A DNA stretch of 64,000 nt, taken from Geobacillus icigianus. GTDB lineage: Bacteria; Bacillota; Bacilli; Bacillales; Anoxybacillaceae. Shown one piece after another: positions 43,222 through 55,024 of the stretch (positions are counted from its first letter, which is position 1; each line of letters begins with the position of its first letter). Location of the stretch: assembly GCF_000750005.1 (NCBI RefSeq), contig NZ_JPYA01000073.1, positions 1 to 64,000 on the forward strand, in the 5' to 3' direction. The notes under the pieces were generated by a model. That model saw only the letters and a program-made list of their open reading frames with translations. It did not search any database and was not told the origin of the DNA. Both the position numbers and the translations under genes were made by a program.

Positions 43222-44340
43222 TCAGCCGCGCTCGTCGATCGGCACGTACGACCGCTTGCCCGGACCCGTGTACTCGGCGCGCGGACGGATGAGCCGGTTG
43301 TTGTCATATTGTTCCAAAATATGGGCGATCCATCCCGACGTGCGGCTGATCGCAAAAATCGGCGTAAACAAATCATGATCGATTCCTAAACAATGGTAAA
43401 CCGAGGCGGAATAAAAGTCAACGTTCGGCGGCAGCGCTTTTTCCGATGTGACGATTTCTTCAATCTTCGTCGACATTTCGTACCAATGCGGCTCGCCGAC
43501 GAGCTTCGTCAGCTTTTCCGACATTTTTTTCAAATGTTTGGCGCGCGGGTCGCCTTTCCGGTACACGCGATGGCCAAAGCCCATGATTTTCTCTTTATTG
43601 GCCAGCTTTCCGCGAATGTACGGCTCAACGTTGTCAACGGTGCCGATTTCCGTCAGCATTTTCATCACCGCTTCGTTTGCCCCACCGTGAAGCGGTCCCT
43701 TTAAGGCGCCGATCGCCGCTGTAATGCCGGAATACATGTCGGAGAGCGTCGCCACGCAAACGCGCGCCGTGAACGTCGATGCGTTCAACTCGTGATCGGC
43801 GTGCAACACGAGCGCCTTGTCGAACGCTTCGGCAGCAACGGCGTCCGGCTCTTGTCCGGTCAGCATGTACAAGAAATTGGCAGCAAAGCTCAAATCTCGG
43901 CGCGGCGCAACCGGTTCCAGCCCTTTGCGCACGCGGGCAAACGCCGCGACGATCGTCGGGATTTTCGCCTGCAGACGGATCGCTTTCCGGTAGTTCGCCT
44001 CTTTCGTCATGTCGTCCGCTTCCTCGTCGTACAGCGCAAGAAGCGAAACCGCCGTGCGCAACGCCGCCATCGGATGCACGTTGGCAATCGGATACAGCTT
44101 GAAGTGCTCAACGATTTCCTTTGGAATGTCCGCGTTTTCCGCCAGCTGCTTCTTCAATTCTTCGAGCTGCGCTTTTGTTGGCAGCTCCCGATGCCAAAGC
44201 AAATAAACGACCTCTTCAAAGGAAGCGTTTTCGGCCAAATCGTCAATATCGTAGCCGACGTACGTCAATGTATCATCGATGATCGAGCTGATGCTTGAGG
44301 TTGTCGCCACAACCCCTTCTAAACCGCGGGTTACCGTCAT
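43222..44340 (-). CDS. citZ: citrate synthase
   Basis: A 372-residue citrate synthase of the short Gram-positive type. Active-site His in LHADHELNAST, His in GFGHRVYRKGDPRAKHLK and Asp in NVDFYSASVY are visible. It condenses oxaloacetate with acetyl-CoA. ATG 44340 follows AAGGGGAG. A strong promoter 180 bases upstream probably drives citZ-icd-mdh; the leader of about 170 bases holds no gene that I recognise. Confidence 0.97.
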   Translation of the reverse strand: MTVTRGLEGVVATTSSISSIIDDTLTYVGYDIDDLAENASFEEVVYLLWHRELPTKAQLEELKKQLAENADIPKEIVEHFKLYPIANVHPMAALRTAVSLLALYDEEADDMTKEANYRKAIRLQAKIPTIVAAFARVRKGLEPVAPRRDLSFAANFLYMLTGQEPDAVAAEAFDKALVLHADHELNASTFTARVCVATLSDMYSGITAAIGALKGPLHGGANEAVMKMLTEIGTVDNVEPYIRGKLANKEKIMGFGHRVYRKGDPRAKHLKKMSEKLTKLVGEPHWYEMSTKIEEIVTSEKALPPNVDFYSASVYHCLGIDHDLFTPIFAISRTSGWIAHILEQYDNNRLIRPRAEYTGPGKRSYVPIDERG

Positions 44341-44517
44341 GTCCAATCTCCCCTTCTTTTTCATAAGTTCCGCCCATCATCGTTGGAAGGACGATGAGCG
44401 CTTGCTCGAAACCGTGGCAAAAACGAAGGCATGGGCGAAAGTGCTTACATCGCCGCGCCACCCGCCTTGCAAAAACGCTGTTCCCCGCTTGGCCCGAAAA
44501 ACGAACTCACGCTTATT

Positions 44518-44546
44518 ATTATAAACAATTATCAGACTTTTGTCAG
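44518..44546 (-). promoter_or_regulatory. promoter of citZ-icd-mdh
   Basis: CTGACA (44541-44546), 17 bases, TATAAT (44518-44523). ATAATTGTTTAT covers the spacer and -10 and could bind a regulator such as CcpC, but its spacing differs from the known boxes. Confidence 0.75.
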
Positions 44547-44630
44547 CTGTCATACGTCGTAAAGAGACAGGCGCCACGAACAAGCGGAACACGCTTCGCC
44601 GACAAACGAACCGGTCGTTTGCCCGAGCGG

Positions 44631-45086
44631 TTAAAAATATTCTACCATTTTGATGACCGCATAGGCAATGCCAGCCCCAATCAGCGGACCGACCGCCACA
44701 CCATGGAAAAGCGCGACGGCGATGATCGTCCCGAACGCCAAAGCGGCCGTCATTTGCGGATCGCTCGCCAACAGTGTCACTCCTCCTTTGGCGATCAAGG
44801 CGACCAAAATGCCAGATAACAAAGCGATCCAAGCCGACAGCGATTGCAGTGAACCAACGAGCTCTTTCCAGCCGATGTGTCCAGCGGCAATCGGAGCGAG
44901 CACCGCGATCGTAATAACGGTCACTCCCCAATGAATCCCCTTCGATTGAAGGGTCGACAAAAGCGGCTCGCTAAAGCCGGACCACTTTACGGCCAGCAGC
45001 ACAGCGACTGCGATCACAAGCGACTCGTTTTTCGACAGCAAGCCAAGCGCCAACAGCGCCAGCAAAAACAACACCGATTCATTCAC
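44631..45086 (-). CDS. ytwI: DUF441 membrane protein
   Basis: A 151-residue protein with four to five membrane segments (about 1-40, 50-72, 80-105, 115-150). LLSKNESLVIAVAVLLAVKW and the Gly-rich end AVGPLIGAGIAYAVIK fit the DUF441/UPF0756 family. Its function is unknown. The position between citZ and ytvI matches B. subtilis ytwI. Divergent from ytvI. Confidence 0.85.
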   Translation of the reverse strand: MNESVLFLLALLALGLLSKNESLVIAVAVLLAVKWSGFSEPLLSTLQSKGIHWGVTVITIAVLAPIAAGHIGWKELVGSLQSLSAWIALLSGILVALIAKGGVTLLASDPQMTAALAFGTIIAVALFHGVAVGPLIGAGIAYAVIKMVEYF

Positions 45087-45192
45087 GGCGGCTCATCCTC
45101 CTTCGAGCGGGATAGGAAACTTGTTTTTTTTTGCTTCTTCGTAAACAAACGTGTAATATTATCCATATGGAGATTCGGTTGGGGGTGAAACA

Positions 45193-46311
45193 TTGTCCCG
45201 AGTGTATGTCGACCGTTTTTTGCGCTTTTTTTTCGTCGTTGCCATCGCCGGCATTAGCGTTTGGGCGCTGTATTACATCGCAACGTTGACGTACCCGTTT
45301 ATCATCGCTTTCCTCATCGCCCTGCTCATTAATCCGCTCGTCGATGGGCTGGAGCGGAAAGCGAAAATGCCGCGCTGGCTGGCGGTCAGTGTCACGCTTA
45401 TCGTCCTGTTCGCCGCCGTCGCTGGGATCGTGACGCTGTTGATCGCCGAAATCGTGTCGGGAACGCAATATTTGGCCGATGTCGTGCCTAGCAAATTTCA
45501 AGCACTAGTTTCGTACATCGAAACGTTCGTTGCCGATCAGCTCATCCCGATCTACAAAGATTTGGCGGGCATGTTCAAAAGTTTAAGCAGCCAGCAGCAA
45601 GATACGATCATGAAAAACATCCAGTCGGTAGGGCAAAAAATCGGCACAACGGTAGGGGAATTTATCCAAACGATTTTGCGAAACATTCCCCAGCTTCTCG
45701 CCTGGCTGCCCAATATCGCGACCGTCTTTATTTTTTCGCTGCTGGCCACGTTTTTCATCAGCAAAGACTGGCATCGGCTCATGCGCATGGCGCAGCGCTG
45801 GCTGCCGGCGAAAGCTCGCACAAGCGGCAAAACGGTGTTCGTCGATTTGAAGCGGGCGCTGTTCGGCTTTATGAAAGCGCAGGCGACGCTCATTTCGATT
45901 ACGACGGTCATCGTGTTAATCGGCCTGTTGATTTTGCGCGTCGATTACGCGATTACCATCGCCTTGATCATCGGGTTCGTCGATCTTTTGCCGTATTTAG
46001 GAACCGGGATCGTATTCGTCCCTTGGATCATTTACGCGGCGGTGAGCGGCGACATCCCGTTTGCGATCGGCCTTGGCGTTTTGTATATCGTCGTGCTCGT
46101 CCAGCGGCAGATTATGGAGCCGAAAGTGCTCTCCTCATCGATCGGCCTTGATCCGCTCGCCACGCTCATCGCTTTGTTCGTCGGCTTCAAGCTGCTTGGC
46201 TTTCTCGGGCTGATCGCCGGGCCGGTTGCGCTCGTCATCATCCGCACCCTTCACAGCGCCAACGTCTTTCGCGACATTTGGCGGTTTATCATCGGCAAGC
46301 CGGCCGCATAA
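45193..46311 (+). CDS. ytvI: sporulation integral membrane protein YtvI, AI-2E transporter family
   Basis: A 372-residue protein with about seven membrane segments: two at 10-50, one at 68-90, a soluble middle (100-165), then 170-192, 235-300 and 315-350. FVDLLPYLGTGIVFVPWI and GPVALVIIRTL are typical of the AI-2E/PerM family. B. subtilis YtvI is a sporulation protein under SigE control. The TTG start at 45193 follows GGGGGTGA. Confidence 0.9.
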   Translation: MSRVYVDRFLRFFFVVAIAGISVWALYYIATLTYPFIIAFLIALLINPLVDGLERKAKMPRWLAVSVTLIVLFAAVAGIVTLLIAEIVSGTQYLADVVPSKFQALVSYIETFVADQLIPIYKDLAGMFKSLSSQQQDTIMKNIQSVGQKIGTTVGEFIQTILRNIPQLLAWLPNIATVFIFSLLATFFISKDWHRLMRMAQRWLPAKARTSGKTVFVDLKRALFGFMKAQATLISITTVIVLIGLLILRVDYAITIALIIGFVDLLPYLGTGIVFVPWIIYAAVSGDIPFAIGLGVLYIVVLVQRQIMEPKVLSSSIGLDPLATLIALFVGFKLLGFLGLIAGPVALVIIRTLHSANVFRDIWRFIIGKPAA

Positions 46312-46422
46312 CTGACAGAGCGCAGCTGCCGTTTGTCGGTTTAGGCGAAAGGGGGCGGCGGAAAAAGCCGTCTTCCGTGAAGACAGGCTCAACATATCGC
46401 GCGGCACAAAAAATAGATGAGG

Positions 46423-46461
46423 AAAGAGGGTGTTCCCATCCATTGGGGACACCCTCTTTTG
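46423..46461. terminator. bidirectional terminator between ytvI and pyk
   Basis: AAAGAGGGTGT and CCC (46423-46437) pair with GGG and ACACCCTCTTT (46445-46459); suitable runs on both sides. Confidence 0.9.
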
Positions 46462-46472
46462 ATGTGAACCGG

Positions 46473-48236
46473 CTACAAGACGCTCGCATGTCCGCGGTAG
46501 ATGGCGCCAAACCCGCCGTCGACCGTGATTTCTTGTCCGTCTTGAAACAGGCGGGTCGCATTCTCGACCCCGACGACGACCGGAATGCCGAGGCTTAACC
46601 CGACGACGGCCGCATGGCTCGTCAGCCCGCCTTCTTCGGTGATGATCGCCGCCGCTTTTTCCAGCGCCGGCATCATATCGGCATCGGTGCTGGTGGTGAC
46701 CAAAATGCCGCCTTCCACCATTTTTCGGCACGCCTCTTCCGCCGTTTTGGCGACGACCGCCTTGCCGAACGCTGACTTGCGGCCGATGCCTTGCCCTTTG
46801 GCGAGCAGATCGCTGATGACGTGCACTTTCATCAAGTTCGTCGAACCGGTTTCGCCGACCGGCACGCCGGCGGTGATCACGACCAAGTCGCCGTGCTTCA
46901 CCAAACCGGAACGCACCGCCGCATCGACGGCCACATCCAACATTTCATCCGTCGTGTTTACATGCGGCGCCTCTTTCGTATAGACGCCCCAGACGAGCGC
47001 CAACCGGCGCGATACCGCTTCGTTTGAGGTAACGGCGATAATCGGCGCTTTCGGACGGTATTTGGCCACCATCTGCGGCGTTTTTCCGCTCACCGTCGGC
47101 GTAACGATCGCCGCGACATCCAAATTCAACGCTGTATGGGCGACCGACTGCCCGATGGCATCAGTAATCGTCGTCGCGCTTTCTTTTGTACGCTGGGACA
47201 AAATATCGTGGTGCTCCAACGCCTGTTCGGTGCGAAGCGCGATTTGGTGCATCGTGCGGACCGCTTCGACCGGGTAGTGGCCGGCCGCTGTTTCCCCGGA
47301 AAGCATGACCGCATCCGTACCGTCAAAAATGGCGTTGGCGACGTCGCTGGCCTCCGCCCGCGTCGGACGCGGGTTCCGCTGCATTGAATCAAGCATTTGC
47401 GTCGCTGTAATGACCGGCTTGCCGAGCATGTTGCATTTTTTAATGAGCATTTTTTGGATGAGGGGGACTTCCTCAGCCGGAATTTCCACACCTAAGTCGC
47501 CGCGCGCCACCATGAGGCCGTCGGCTGCTTCCAAAATTTCATCGATGTTGGCCACGCCTTCTTCGTTTTCAATTTTGGCGATGATTTGGATGCCGAGCGC
47601 ATCGTTCGCTTCAAGCAGCTCGCGGATTTCCAACACATCGGACGCCCGGCGCACGAACGACGCAGCGATGAAGTCGATCCCTTGGCGGATGCCGAACAAA
47701 ATGTCAGCGCGATCTTTGTCGGTGATGCCCGGCAAATTGACGCGCACGCCGGGAACGTTGACCCCTTTTTTGTTTTTCAGAACCCCGCCGTTTAAGACGG
47801 TGGTGGCAATTTCCCCCGCTTCTTTATCAATCGCCGTGACTTCGAGGCCGATCAGCCCATCATCGAGCAAAATGGTCGAGCCGACGGACACGTCATCGAT
47901 CAGTCCCGGATAAGTGATGGAAATTTTGTCTCGGGTCCCGAGCACTTCGTTCATCGAAATGACGAGCCTCGCGCCTTCCTTCAGCTCGATGGCGCCGTTT
48001 TCCATGTTATGCGTGCGAATTTCCGGACCTTTTGTGTCAAGCAAAATCGCCACCGTTTTCCCGGTTTGCTGCGCCGCTGTGCGAATGTTGGCAATGCGCC
48101 TCCCGTGTTCTTCATGATCGCCGTGCGAAAAGTTGAGGCGCGCTACGTTCATGCCTGCCTCGATCAATTGCACAAGCTTGTCCACGCTTTCGCTTGCCGG
48201 CCCAATCGTACAAACAATTTTCGTTTTCCGCTTCAT
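46473..48236 (-). CDS. pyk: pyruvate kinase
   Basis: A 587-residue enzyme. [13 protein letters not shown] opens the barrel; [23 protein letters not shown] and [19 protein letters not shown] hold the substrate and metal site. After the normal C domain comes an extra PEP-utilising-like domain (about 480-587) with [19 protein letters not shown], a feature of Bacillus and Geobacillus enzymes. It makes ATP and pyruvate from PEP. ATG 48236 follows AAAGGAAGAAG. It follows pfkA as in many bacilli. Confidence 0.98.
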   Translation of the reverse strand: MKRKTKIVCTIGPASESVDKLVQLIEAGMNVARLNFSHGDHEEHGRRIANIRTAAQQTGKTVAILLDTKGPEIRTHNMENGAIELKEGARLVISMNEVLGTRDKISITYPGLIDDVSVGSTILLDDGLIGLEVTAIDKEAGEIATTVLNGGVLKNKKGVNVPGVRVNLPGITDKDRADILFGIRQGIDFIAASFVRRASDVLEIRELLEANDALGIQIIAKIENEEGVANIDEILEAADGLMVARGDLGVEIPAEEVPLIQKMLIKKCNMLGKPVITATQMLDSMQRNPRPTRAEASDVANAIFDGTDAVMLSGETAAGHYPVEAVRTMHQIALRTEQALEHHDILSQRTKESATTITDAIGQSVAHTALNLDVAAIVTPTVSGKTPQMVAKYRPKAPIIAVTSNEAVSRRLALVWGVYTKEAPHVNTTDEMLDVAVDAAVRSGLVKHGDLVVITAGVPVGETGSTNLMKVHVISDLLAKGQGIGRKSAFGKAVVAKTAEEACRKMVEGGILVTTSTDADMMPALEKAAAIITEEGGLTSHAAVVGLSLGIPVVVGVENATRLFQDGQEITVDGGFGAIYRGHASVL

Positions 48237-48489
48237 CGCTTCTTCTTCCTTTCCCCTCGGGAAGTGAACTCCCCGCCGCTTCCGAACAGGCGGGGGCTTC
48301 AAGCGGCTTGGACGTGTTTGCCGAACGGCAAGACACCATCCCGACTACGCTGTCTTTCATTCCGAAATGTCTGCTCTACTCGTAGACTAGCATATTCGTC
48401 AATGATTGCCAACCGCGCTTCCTCTCCCGGCGGGCCCATGGGACCGCCGCTCGCCCTTTCTTGGCGCCGGGAGATGGTTTTCAAAACCG

Positions 48490-49506
<1,017 letters not shown>

Positions 49507-49518
49507 CTAAACATTCCT

Positions 49519-49547
49519 AATGTACCATGAACGCCTGTTGAACACAA
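49519..49547 (-). promoter_or_regulatory. promoter of pfkA
   Basis: TTGTGT (49542-49547), 17 bases, then TACATT (49519-49524) with an upstream TGG extended -10. Confidence 0.55.
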
Positions 49548-49654
49548 CAGGGAACGCACGCTGAAACGGCTTACAAGGGGCGATTTTTTAAACAGAACAA
49601 AGCTGTCCATAGGGAACCGGATCATGTGTTGAGACGCCATTGTTTAGACAGAAC

Positions 49655-49684
49655 AAAGCTGTCCCGCCAGCGGAGGACAGCTTG
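49655..49684 (-). terminator. terminator of accA
   Basis: AAGCTGTCC pairs with GGACAGCTT, five bases after the accA stop. A second partial copy of the left arm (AACAGAACAAAGCTGTCC) lies at about 49591-49610. Confidence 0.75.
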
Positions 49685-49688
49685 TTTC

Positions 49689-50666
49689 TTATCTTGCCCG
49701 AATCGTCTCTTGTAAAAACGAGACGCGGCCCATTTGTTTAAATTTTTCGTAGCGCTGTTCCACGAGCGCCTCGCCGTCGAGCGCCAGCAGCTCTTTCAGC
49801 GAAGCGCGCAGCACGCGGTCGATTTCTTTCGCCTGTTCATCGGCATTGCGGTGGGCGCCGCCTTTCACTTCTGGGATGATTTCATCAATGACGCCAAACG
49901 CTTTTAAGTCGTGGGCGGTGATTTTCATTGTTTCCGCCGCCCGCTGCGCCAATGAGGCGTCTTTCCACAAAATCGCCGCCGCCCCTTCCGGCGAGATGAC
50001 CGAGTACGTGGAGTTTTCGAGCATATGAATATGGTTGCCGACGCCAAGCGCCAGCGCCCCACCGCTTCCGCCTTCGCCGATGACGATGCAGACAACCGGC
50101 ACGGTGAGTCCCGCCATTTCAAACAAGTTGCGGGCGATCGCCTCGCTTTGCCCGCGCTCTTCCGCCGCTTTGCCCGGATAGGCGCCTTTTGTATCAATGA
50201 AGCAAATGATCGGACGGGAAAACTTTTCCGCCTGCTTCATGAGCCGCAGCGCTTTCCGGTAGCCTTCCGGGTGCGGCATGCCGAAATTGCGGCGCAAATT
50301 TTCTTTCGTATCTTTGCCGCGCTGGTGGCCGATCACCGTCACCGGAAGCCCGTCGTACATGGCAATGCCGCCGACGATCGCTTCGTCATCGCCGAAGCAG
50401 CGGTCGCCGTGGCACTCGAGAAAGTTTGTAAACAGCCGCTCGATGTAATCGAGCGTCGTCGGCCGGTGCGGGTGACGGGCGATTTGCACGCGATCCCACG
50501 GCGTCAAGTTCGCGTACACTTCGTTTTCCAATTTCGCTAGGCGCGCCTCCAGCTTTTCGATTTCCGCCGATAAGTCAACGTCTGCCGTTTTCATGAACTC
50601 TTTCAACTCTTGAATTTTGCCGCGCAGCTCAACAAGCGGCTTTTCAAATTCTAATTCCGCCACCAT
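49689..50666 (-). CDS. accA: acetyl-CoA carboxylase carboxyltransferase alpha subunit
   Basis: A 325-residue crotonase-fold protein. An N-terminal helical arm (1-50) is followed by [43 protein letters not shown] and [15 protein letters not shown], which build the biotin/CoA site. With AccD it moves CO2 from carboxybiotin to acetyl-CoA, the first step of fatty acid synthesis. It overlaps the accD end by 16 bases and has AGGAGGGG before its ATG, so the two subunits are made together. Confidence 0.98.
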   Translation of the reverse strand: MVAELEFEKPLVELRGKIQELKEFMKTADVDLSAEIEKLEARLAKLENEVYANLTPWDRVQIARHPHRPTTLDYIERLFTNFLECHGDRCFGDDEAIVGGIAMYDGLPVTVIGHQRGKDTKENLRRNFGMPHPEGYRKALRLMKQAEKFSRPIICFIDTKGAYPGKAAEERGQSEAIARNLFEMAGLTVPVVCIVIGEGGSGGALALGVGNHIHMLENSTYSVISPEGAAAILWKDASLAQRAAETMKITAHDLKAFGVIDEIIPEVKGGAHRNADEQAKEIDRVLRASLKELLALDGEALVEQRYEKFKQMGRVSFLQETIRAR

Positions 50667-51523
50667 CCCGCTTCCCCTCCTCCGTTATGAATCGCCAGCA
50701 CAACGGCCAGCTTTTCCTTCAGCTCATGACGATGGATGACAGCATCCAGCTGCCCGTGCTTCAGCAAAAACTCCGCCGTCTGGAAGTCTTCCGGCAGCTC
50801 TTCGCGCACCGTCTGCTCGATGACGCGGCGGCCGGCAAAGCCGATGAGCGCCCCCGGTTCGGCAAAGTTATAATCCCCAAGCGAGGCAAAGCTCGCCGAT
50901 ACACCGCCGGTTGTCGGATGGGTCATGACGGAAATGAACAAGCCGCCGCTGTTGCTGAATCGTTTGAGCGCGGCGCTCGTTTTCGCCATTTGCATGAGGC
51001 TTAGCACCCCTTCTTGCATGCGGGCGCCGCCGGACGCGGTGAAAATGAGAAACGGCACGCCTTGCTCCCTCGCCCGTTCAACGGCACGGGCGATTTTTTC
51101 GCCGACAACCGAGCCCATGCTGCCCATGCGGAACGACGAATCCATGACAGCTATGACGAGCGGATGGCCGTCAAGCGTCCCTTCGCCGGTGACGACTGCC
51201 TCGTTCAGTCCGGACTTGCGCCGGTCTTCTTCCAGCTTTTCGCTATAGCCCGGAAAACCGAGCGGATTGACCGAGATCATATCGGCGTCATACTCGCGGA
51301 AGCTGCCGTCATCCAGAAGGCTGGCAATTCGCTCGCGCGCCGGCAGCGGGTGATGGTAGCCGCAGCTTAGGCAGACGCGCAAGTTTTTGACCAATTCTTT
51401 CGTATACATAATTTTTTTGCATTGCGGACATTTCGTCATCACGCCTTCCGGAACTTCATGCTTCAGTTGTTCGGCAGGCAGCGGCGCGTATTTTTTCTTT
51501 TTGCCAAATAAGTCTTTCCACAT
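50651..51523 (-). CDS. accD: acetyl-CoA carboxylase carboxyltransferase beta subunit
   Basis: A 290-residue partner of AccA. A zinc ribbon with [14 protein letters not shown] and CLSCGYH (residues about 31-56) is followed by the crotonase-fold core with [11 protein letters not shown] and [13 protein letters not shown]. The start ATG 51523 has AAAGGAGGGG. It begins 118 bases after dnaE; the dnaE terminator lies between them. Confidence 0.98.
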   Translation of the reverse strand: MWKDLFGKKKKYAPLPAEQLKHEVPEGVMTKCPQCKKIMYTKELVKNLRVCLSCGYHHPLPARERIASLLDDGSFREYDADMISVNPLGFPGYSEKLEEDRRKSGLNEAVVTGEGTLDGHPLVIAVMDSSFRMGSMGSVVGEKIARAVERAREQGVPFLIFTASGGARMQEGVLSLMQMAKTSAALKRFSNSGGLFISVMTHPTTGGVSASFASLGDYNFAEPGALIGFAGRRVIEQTVREELPEDFQTAEFLLKHGQLDAVIHRHELKEKLAVVLAIHNGGGEAGWWRN

Positions 51524-51580
51524 GAGGGAGCCCCTCCTTTATGATCCATTGTATCGGTTTCCTGGTTTATACTGCAACAC

Positions 51581-51615
51581 CGAAAAAGAAAAGTGGAGGG
51601 CAGATCGCGCTGCCC
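51581..51615 (-). terminator. terminator of dnaE
   Basis: GGGCAG pairs with CTGCCC around ATCGCG (51598-51615); the minus strand continues TCCACTTTTCTTTTTC. The same block, without a U-run, lies after thrS. Confidence 0.75.
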
Positions 51616-51641
51616 ATGGAGCTTTTTCCGTAAAGAGCGAT

Positions 51642-54600
51642 TTATTTGACGGCAACGGCGCCAAATCCGAACAAAGCGATCAGTTCATCGACAAAGGGCG
51701 CCGTCAAAGCTACCGCATACCGCTCCGGCAGGCGGAGAAGCGCGCGTTTACGTTCGTCATACAAGTAAACAGGCGTGCGGCCGCTATGCTGTTCAAGCAG
51801 CTGTTTCAGCGCAGCGAGCCGGCCGCTGTCCGCGCCGCTGGCATTGATGTAGAGCGCCGACACCGGCAAGCCCCACGCGCGGCGGATAACGAGCTGGCGC
51901 CGTCCTCCGCGCCTTTCCATCGTCCCGGAAAGCAAAACGAACGCTCCCTCCACGAGCTCAGCAGCAGCGCGGGCATATATCGGTGGAAAAGCGACCGCCT
52001 CCACTTCTCCGCTTTCATCGCCGATGGTCAAAAACGCCATCTCCTCGCCAAACTTCGTCCGCGTTTTCCGCAGCTGCGCGACCGCCCCCCCGACCACCAC
52101 GGACGGGCCGTCCGCCTCAGCGGCGAACACGGCATGCGCCGCCTGAAACAACGGTCGGCATACCGCCGCTGGATGCGGGGTGACGGCAAAACCGAGACAT
52201 TCTCTCTCCCGGCGGCGCCGCTCGCTGGGCGTCCACGGTTTGGCCTCGGCGTATTTCGGCTGGGGTGAAAATCCGATCGCTCTCCCGTACGCGTTCAGCC
52301 ATTCGGCATGTTCGGCGGCGATCTCAATGCTCGCTGAAAGGACGGCGCGCTCGACTCCAAACTCATCGAAGGCACCGGCAGAAATCAGCGCCTCCAGCGC
52401 CGGACGCGCCAATCCTTTCGGCAGCAGGCGAACGGCAAAGTCGAAAAAGTCGGCAAACGCCCCGTGCGCTTTTCGCTCATCGATGATGAGCTTCGCAGCC
52501 GAGCCGACATGCTTCACCGCCGAAAGCCCCGTGCGGATCGCCTCCCCTTCGATCGCAAACCGATAGCCGCTCCGGTTGATCGACGGCGGCAAAACCGGAA
52601 GGCCCTTCCGCTCCGCCTCGCGGCTGTAAAGCGCCATCGTTTCCCGATCGCCGGCCGCATCTGCCAACATGACCGCATAAAAACAGAGCGGATAATGCGC
52701 TTTAATATACGCCATCGCATACGACAGCCGCGCATAGCTGACCGCGTGGCTTCGATTAAAACCATAATGGGCAAAGCGAACGATGTGCCGGTACAGCTCC
52801 TCGGCCACGTCCTCGGCGTAACCGTTCGCAAGGCAGCCGGCGACAAACGCCTCTTTCTGCTCGGCCAACAGCGCCTTTTCCTTTTTCGCCACCGCTCGCC
52901 GGAGCACGTCCGCTTGTCCGAGCGAAAAGCCTGCCAGCCGGGCAGCGATTTGCATAATTTGCTCCTGATAAATCAACACACCGTAAGTCGGCGCCAAAAT
53001 GGGAGCGAGATCCGGGTGCGCATACGACACCGGCTCTTCGCCGCGCTTGCGCCGGATGTAAACAGGGATCATCTCCATCGGGCCGGGGCGGTACAATGCG
53101 TTGACCGCGACCAAATCCTCAAACTCGGACGGCCGCAGTTCAGCAAGCACGCGCTTCATTCCCGCGGATTCGAGCTGAAAAATGCCGTTCGTGTCCCCCG
53201 AACTAAGGAGCGCGTACGTTTTGACATCATCGAGCGGCAGCGCGTCAACCGCAAACGGCCGCCCCGTCTGCCGCTCGACGAGGCGCACCATCCGGCCGAT
53301 CAGCGTCAACGTGCGCAACCCGAGAATATCGATTTTCAACAACCCTAGCGCCTCAAGCGCGCCCATCGCGTATTGCGTGAGCGGCCATGGGCCGTGGCTA
53401 GGCTGCAGCGGCACATGGGCGAGCAGCGGCTCGGGGCTGATGATGACGCCGGCGGCGTGAATCGACGTGTGGCGCGGCAAGCCTTCCAGTTTTTGCGCTA
53501 CAAAAAGCCAACGATCCCCGCCGCGCACGGCGCTAACCGCCCGACGAAAGGCAGCCGATTCGTCATGCCAGCGACGAATCGTGAGTCCTTGCCGGTTGGG
53601 CAGCAGCGCGATCACCCGCTCCGTTTCCTCCCCGGGAAGGCCGAGCGCCTTCGCCGTCTCGCGCAGCGCCGCTTTGGCGCCGAACGTGCCGAACGTAATG
53701 ATTTGCGCGACGTGATCATGACCGTATTTGTCGGCGACGTAACGAATCATTTCCTCGCGTCGATCGTCGGGAAAGTCCAAGTCAATATCCGGCACCGACA
53801 CGCGCTCCGGGTTTAAAAACCGCTCGAACAACAGCCCGTATTCCAGCGGATCAACATCGGTGATCGACAACGCGTAAGCGACAAGCGAGCCGGCAGCCGA
53901 GCCGCGGCCTGGTCCGGTCATGATGCCGCGCCGGCGCGCGTAGGCGAGCACATCGGCGACGATCAAAAAATAGTCGCTGAAACGAAGCGATTCAATGATA
54001 GCCAACTCGTGCTCCAACCGCCGCCAATAGCGCGCATCCGCTGATGGCACGCGGCGAGCGAGTCCTTGTTCGCAAAGGCGGCGCAAATAGCCATCCGCCG
54101 TTTCCCCATCCGGCACCGGGAACTTCGGTAGCCGCCGGCGACCAAACTCGAGGCGGAGCGCGCACTGATTGGCGATCTCGATGCTGTTGGCAAGCGCCTC
54201 CGGCCAATCGGCAAAGCGGCGGGCCATCTCGTCCGGCGCCGCCAAGTGACGCCCGTCCTCTTCAGCAATGTTTGCGAGCGGTACCCCGCGGCTCAGCGCC
54301 TGCAAGCAGCGAAACGCAAGCGCATCCTCGCGCTCCACGTAGCGGACATCGTTCGTCGCAACGGGCGGTATCCCGAGCTCCTCCGCAAGCCGCCGCAGCC
54401 CGTCCTCATACGGCGCGCGCCACCGCTCGCCGCGCTGGATGGCGATATACAGGCGGCCAGCAAACAGCTGGCGGTAGCGGAACAACGTTTCTTTCGCCCG
54501 CGCCACATCCCCAGCGGCGAGCAGCGATTCGACCCGCCCGTTAGGCCCTGGCGTGATGGCCATGATTCCCCCGTTCAAGCGGCGGAGGACGTCCTCGTGA

Positions 54601-54923
54601 ATGCGCTTTTCTTCCCCCATTTGCACCGCTGTGCTGATTTCGATTAAATGGCGGTATCCTTCCTCATTGGCAGCCAGCAGGACGAGCGGAAATGCCGCTT
54701 CATCTCCCTCGAGGATGACATCCGTCATCATGCCGATGATGGGGCGGAGGCCGTGCTGCTCGCACTCCCGGTAAAACGGAATGGCGCCATACAGCACATG
54801 GCGGTCGGTGAGCGCCAACGCCTCATAGCCGAGCTGTTTCGCTTTGGCCGCAAGCGCCTCGACCGTCGCCGCGCTTTGCAGCAAGCTATACGCGCTGACC
54901 ACATGCAAATGAACGAACGACAT
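51642..54923 (-). CDS. dnaE: DNA polymerase III alpha subunit DnaE
   Basis: A 1093-residue C-family polymerase. The PHP domain (VHLHVVSAYSLLQSA, ALTDRHVLYGAIPFY) is at the N-terminus. The catalytic core has GPGRGSAAGSLVAYAL and VPDIDLDFPDDRREE with the metal Asp residues, then FNRSHAVSYARLSYA. A helix-hairpin-helix and an OB domain (VVGGAVAQLRKTRTKFGEEM) end the chain. In low-GC Gram-positives DnaE extends primers before PolC takes over. It heads the dnaE-accD-accA row and is divergent from ytrH. Confidence 0.97.
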   Translation of the reverse strand: MSFVHLHVVSAYSLLQSAATVEALAAKAKQLGYEALALTDRHVLYGAIPFYRECEQHGLRPIIGMMTDVILEGDEAAFPLVLLAANEEGYRHLIEISTAVQMGEEKRIHEDVLRRLNGGIMAITPGPNGRVESLLAAGDVARAKETLFRYRQLFAGRLYIAIQRGERWRAPYEDGLRRLAEELGIPPVATNDVRYVEREDALAFRCLQALSRGVPLANIAEEDGRHLAAPDEMARRFADWPEALANSIEIANQCALRLEFGRRRLPKFPVPDGETADGYLRRLCEQGLARRVPSADARYWRRLEHELAIIESLRFSDYFLIVADVLAYARRRGIMTGPGRGSAAGSLVAYALSITDVDPLEYGLLFERFLNPERVSVPDIDLDFPDDRREEMIRYVADKYGHDHVAQIITFGTFGAKAALRETAKALGLPGEETERVIALLPNRQGLTIRRWHDESAAFRRAVSAVRGGDRWLFVAQKLEGLPRHTSIHAAGVIISPEPLLAHVPLQPSHGPWPLTQYAMGALEALGLLKIDILGLRTLTLIGRMVRLVERQTGRPFAVDALPLDDVKTYALLSSGDTNGIFQLESAGMKRVLAELRPSEFEDLVAVNALYRPGPMEMIPVYIRRKRGEEPVSYAHPDLAPILAPTYGVLIYQEQIMQIAARLAGFSLGQADVLRRAVAKKEKALLAEQKEAFVAGCLANGYAEDVAEELYRHIVRFAHYGFNRSHAVSYARLSYAMAYIKAHYPLCFYAVMLADAAGDRETMALYSREAERKGLPVLPPSINRSGYRFAIEGEAIRTGLSAVKHVGSAAKLIIDERKAHGAFADFFDFAVRLLPKGLARPALEALISAGAFDEFGVERAVLSASIEIAAEHAEWLNAYGRAIGFSPQPKYAEAKPWTPSERRRRERECLGFAVTPHPAAVCRPLFQAAHAVFAAEADGPSVVVGGAVAQLRKTRTKFGEEMAFLTIGDESGEVEAVAFPPIYARAAAELVEGAFVLLSGTMERRGGRRQLVIRRAWGLPVSALYINASGADSGRLAALKQLLEQHSGRTPVYLYDERKRALLRLPERYAVALTAPFVDELIALFGFGAVAVK

Positions 54924-54971
54924 GGTCCTCCCCCTCTCCGTTTCGCGGGCGAAAACTTTCTCTTCCGCTAC

Positions 54972-54999
54972 ATATTGCGTCCGATGGCCTGATATACAT
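54972..54999 (+). promoter_or_regulatory. possible SigE promoter of ytrH-ytrI
   Basis: ATATT (54972-54976) and ATATACAT (54992-54999) with 15 bases between resemble the SigE boxes ATATT and CATACAnT. The B. subtilis genes are SigE-dependent. Confidence 0.35.
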
Positions 55000-55024
55000 A
55001 AATAAAGAAAGGACGGGGAAACCG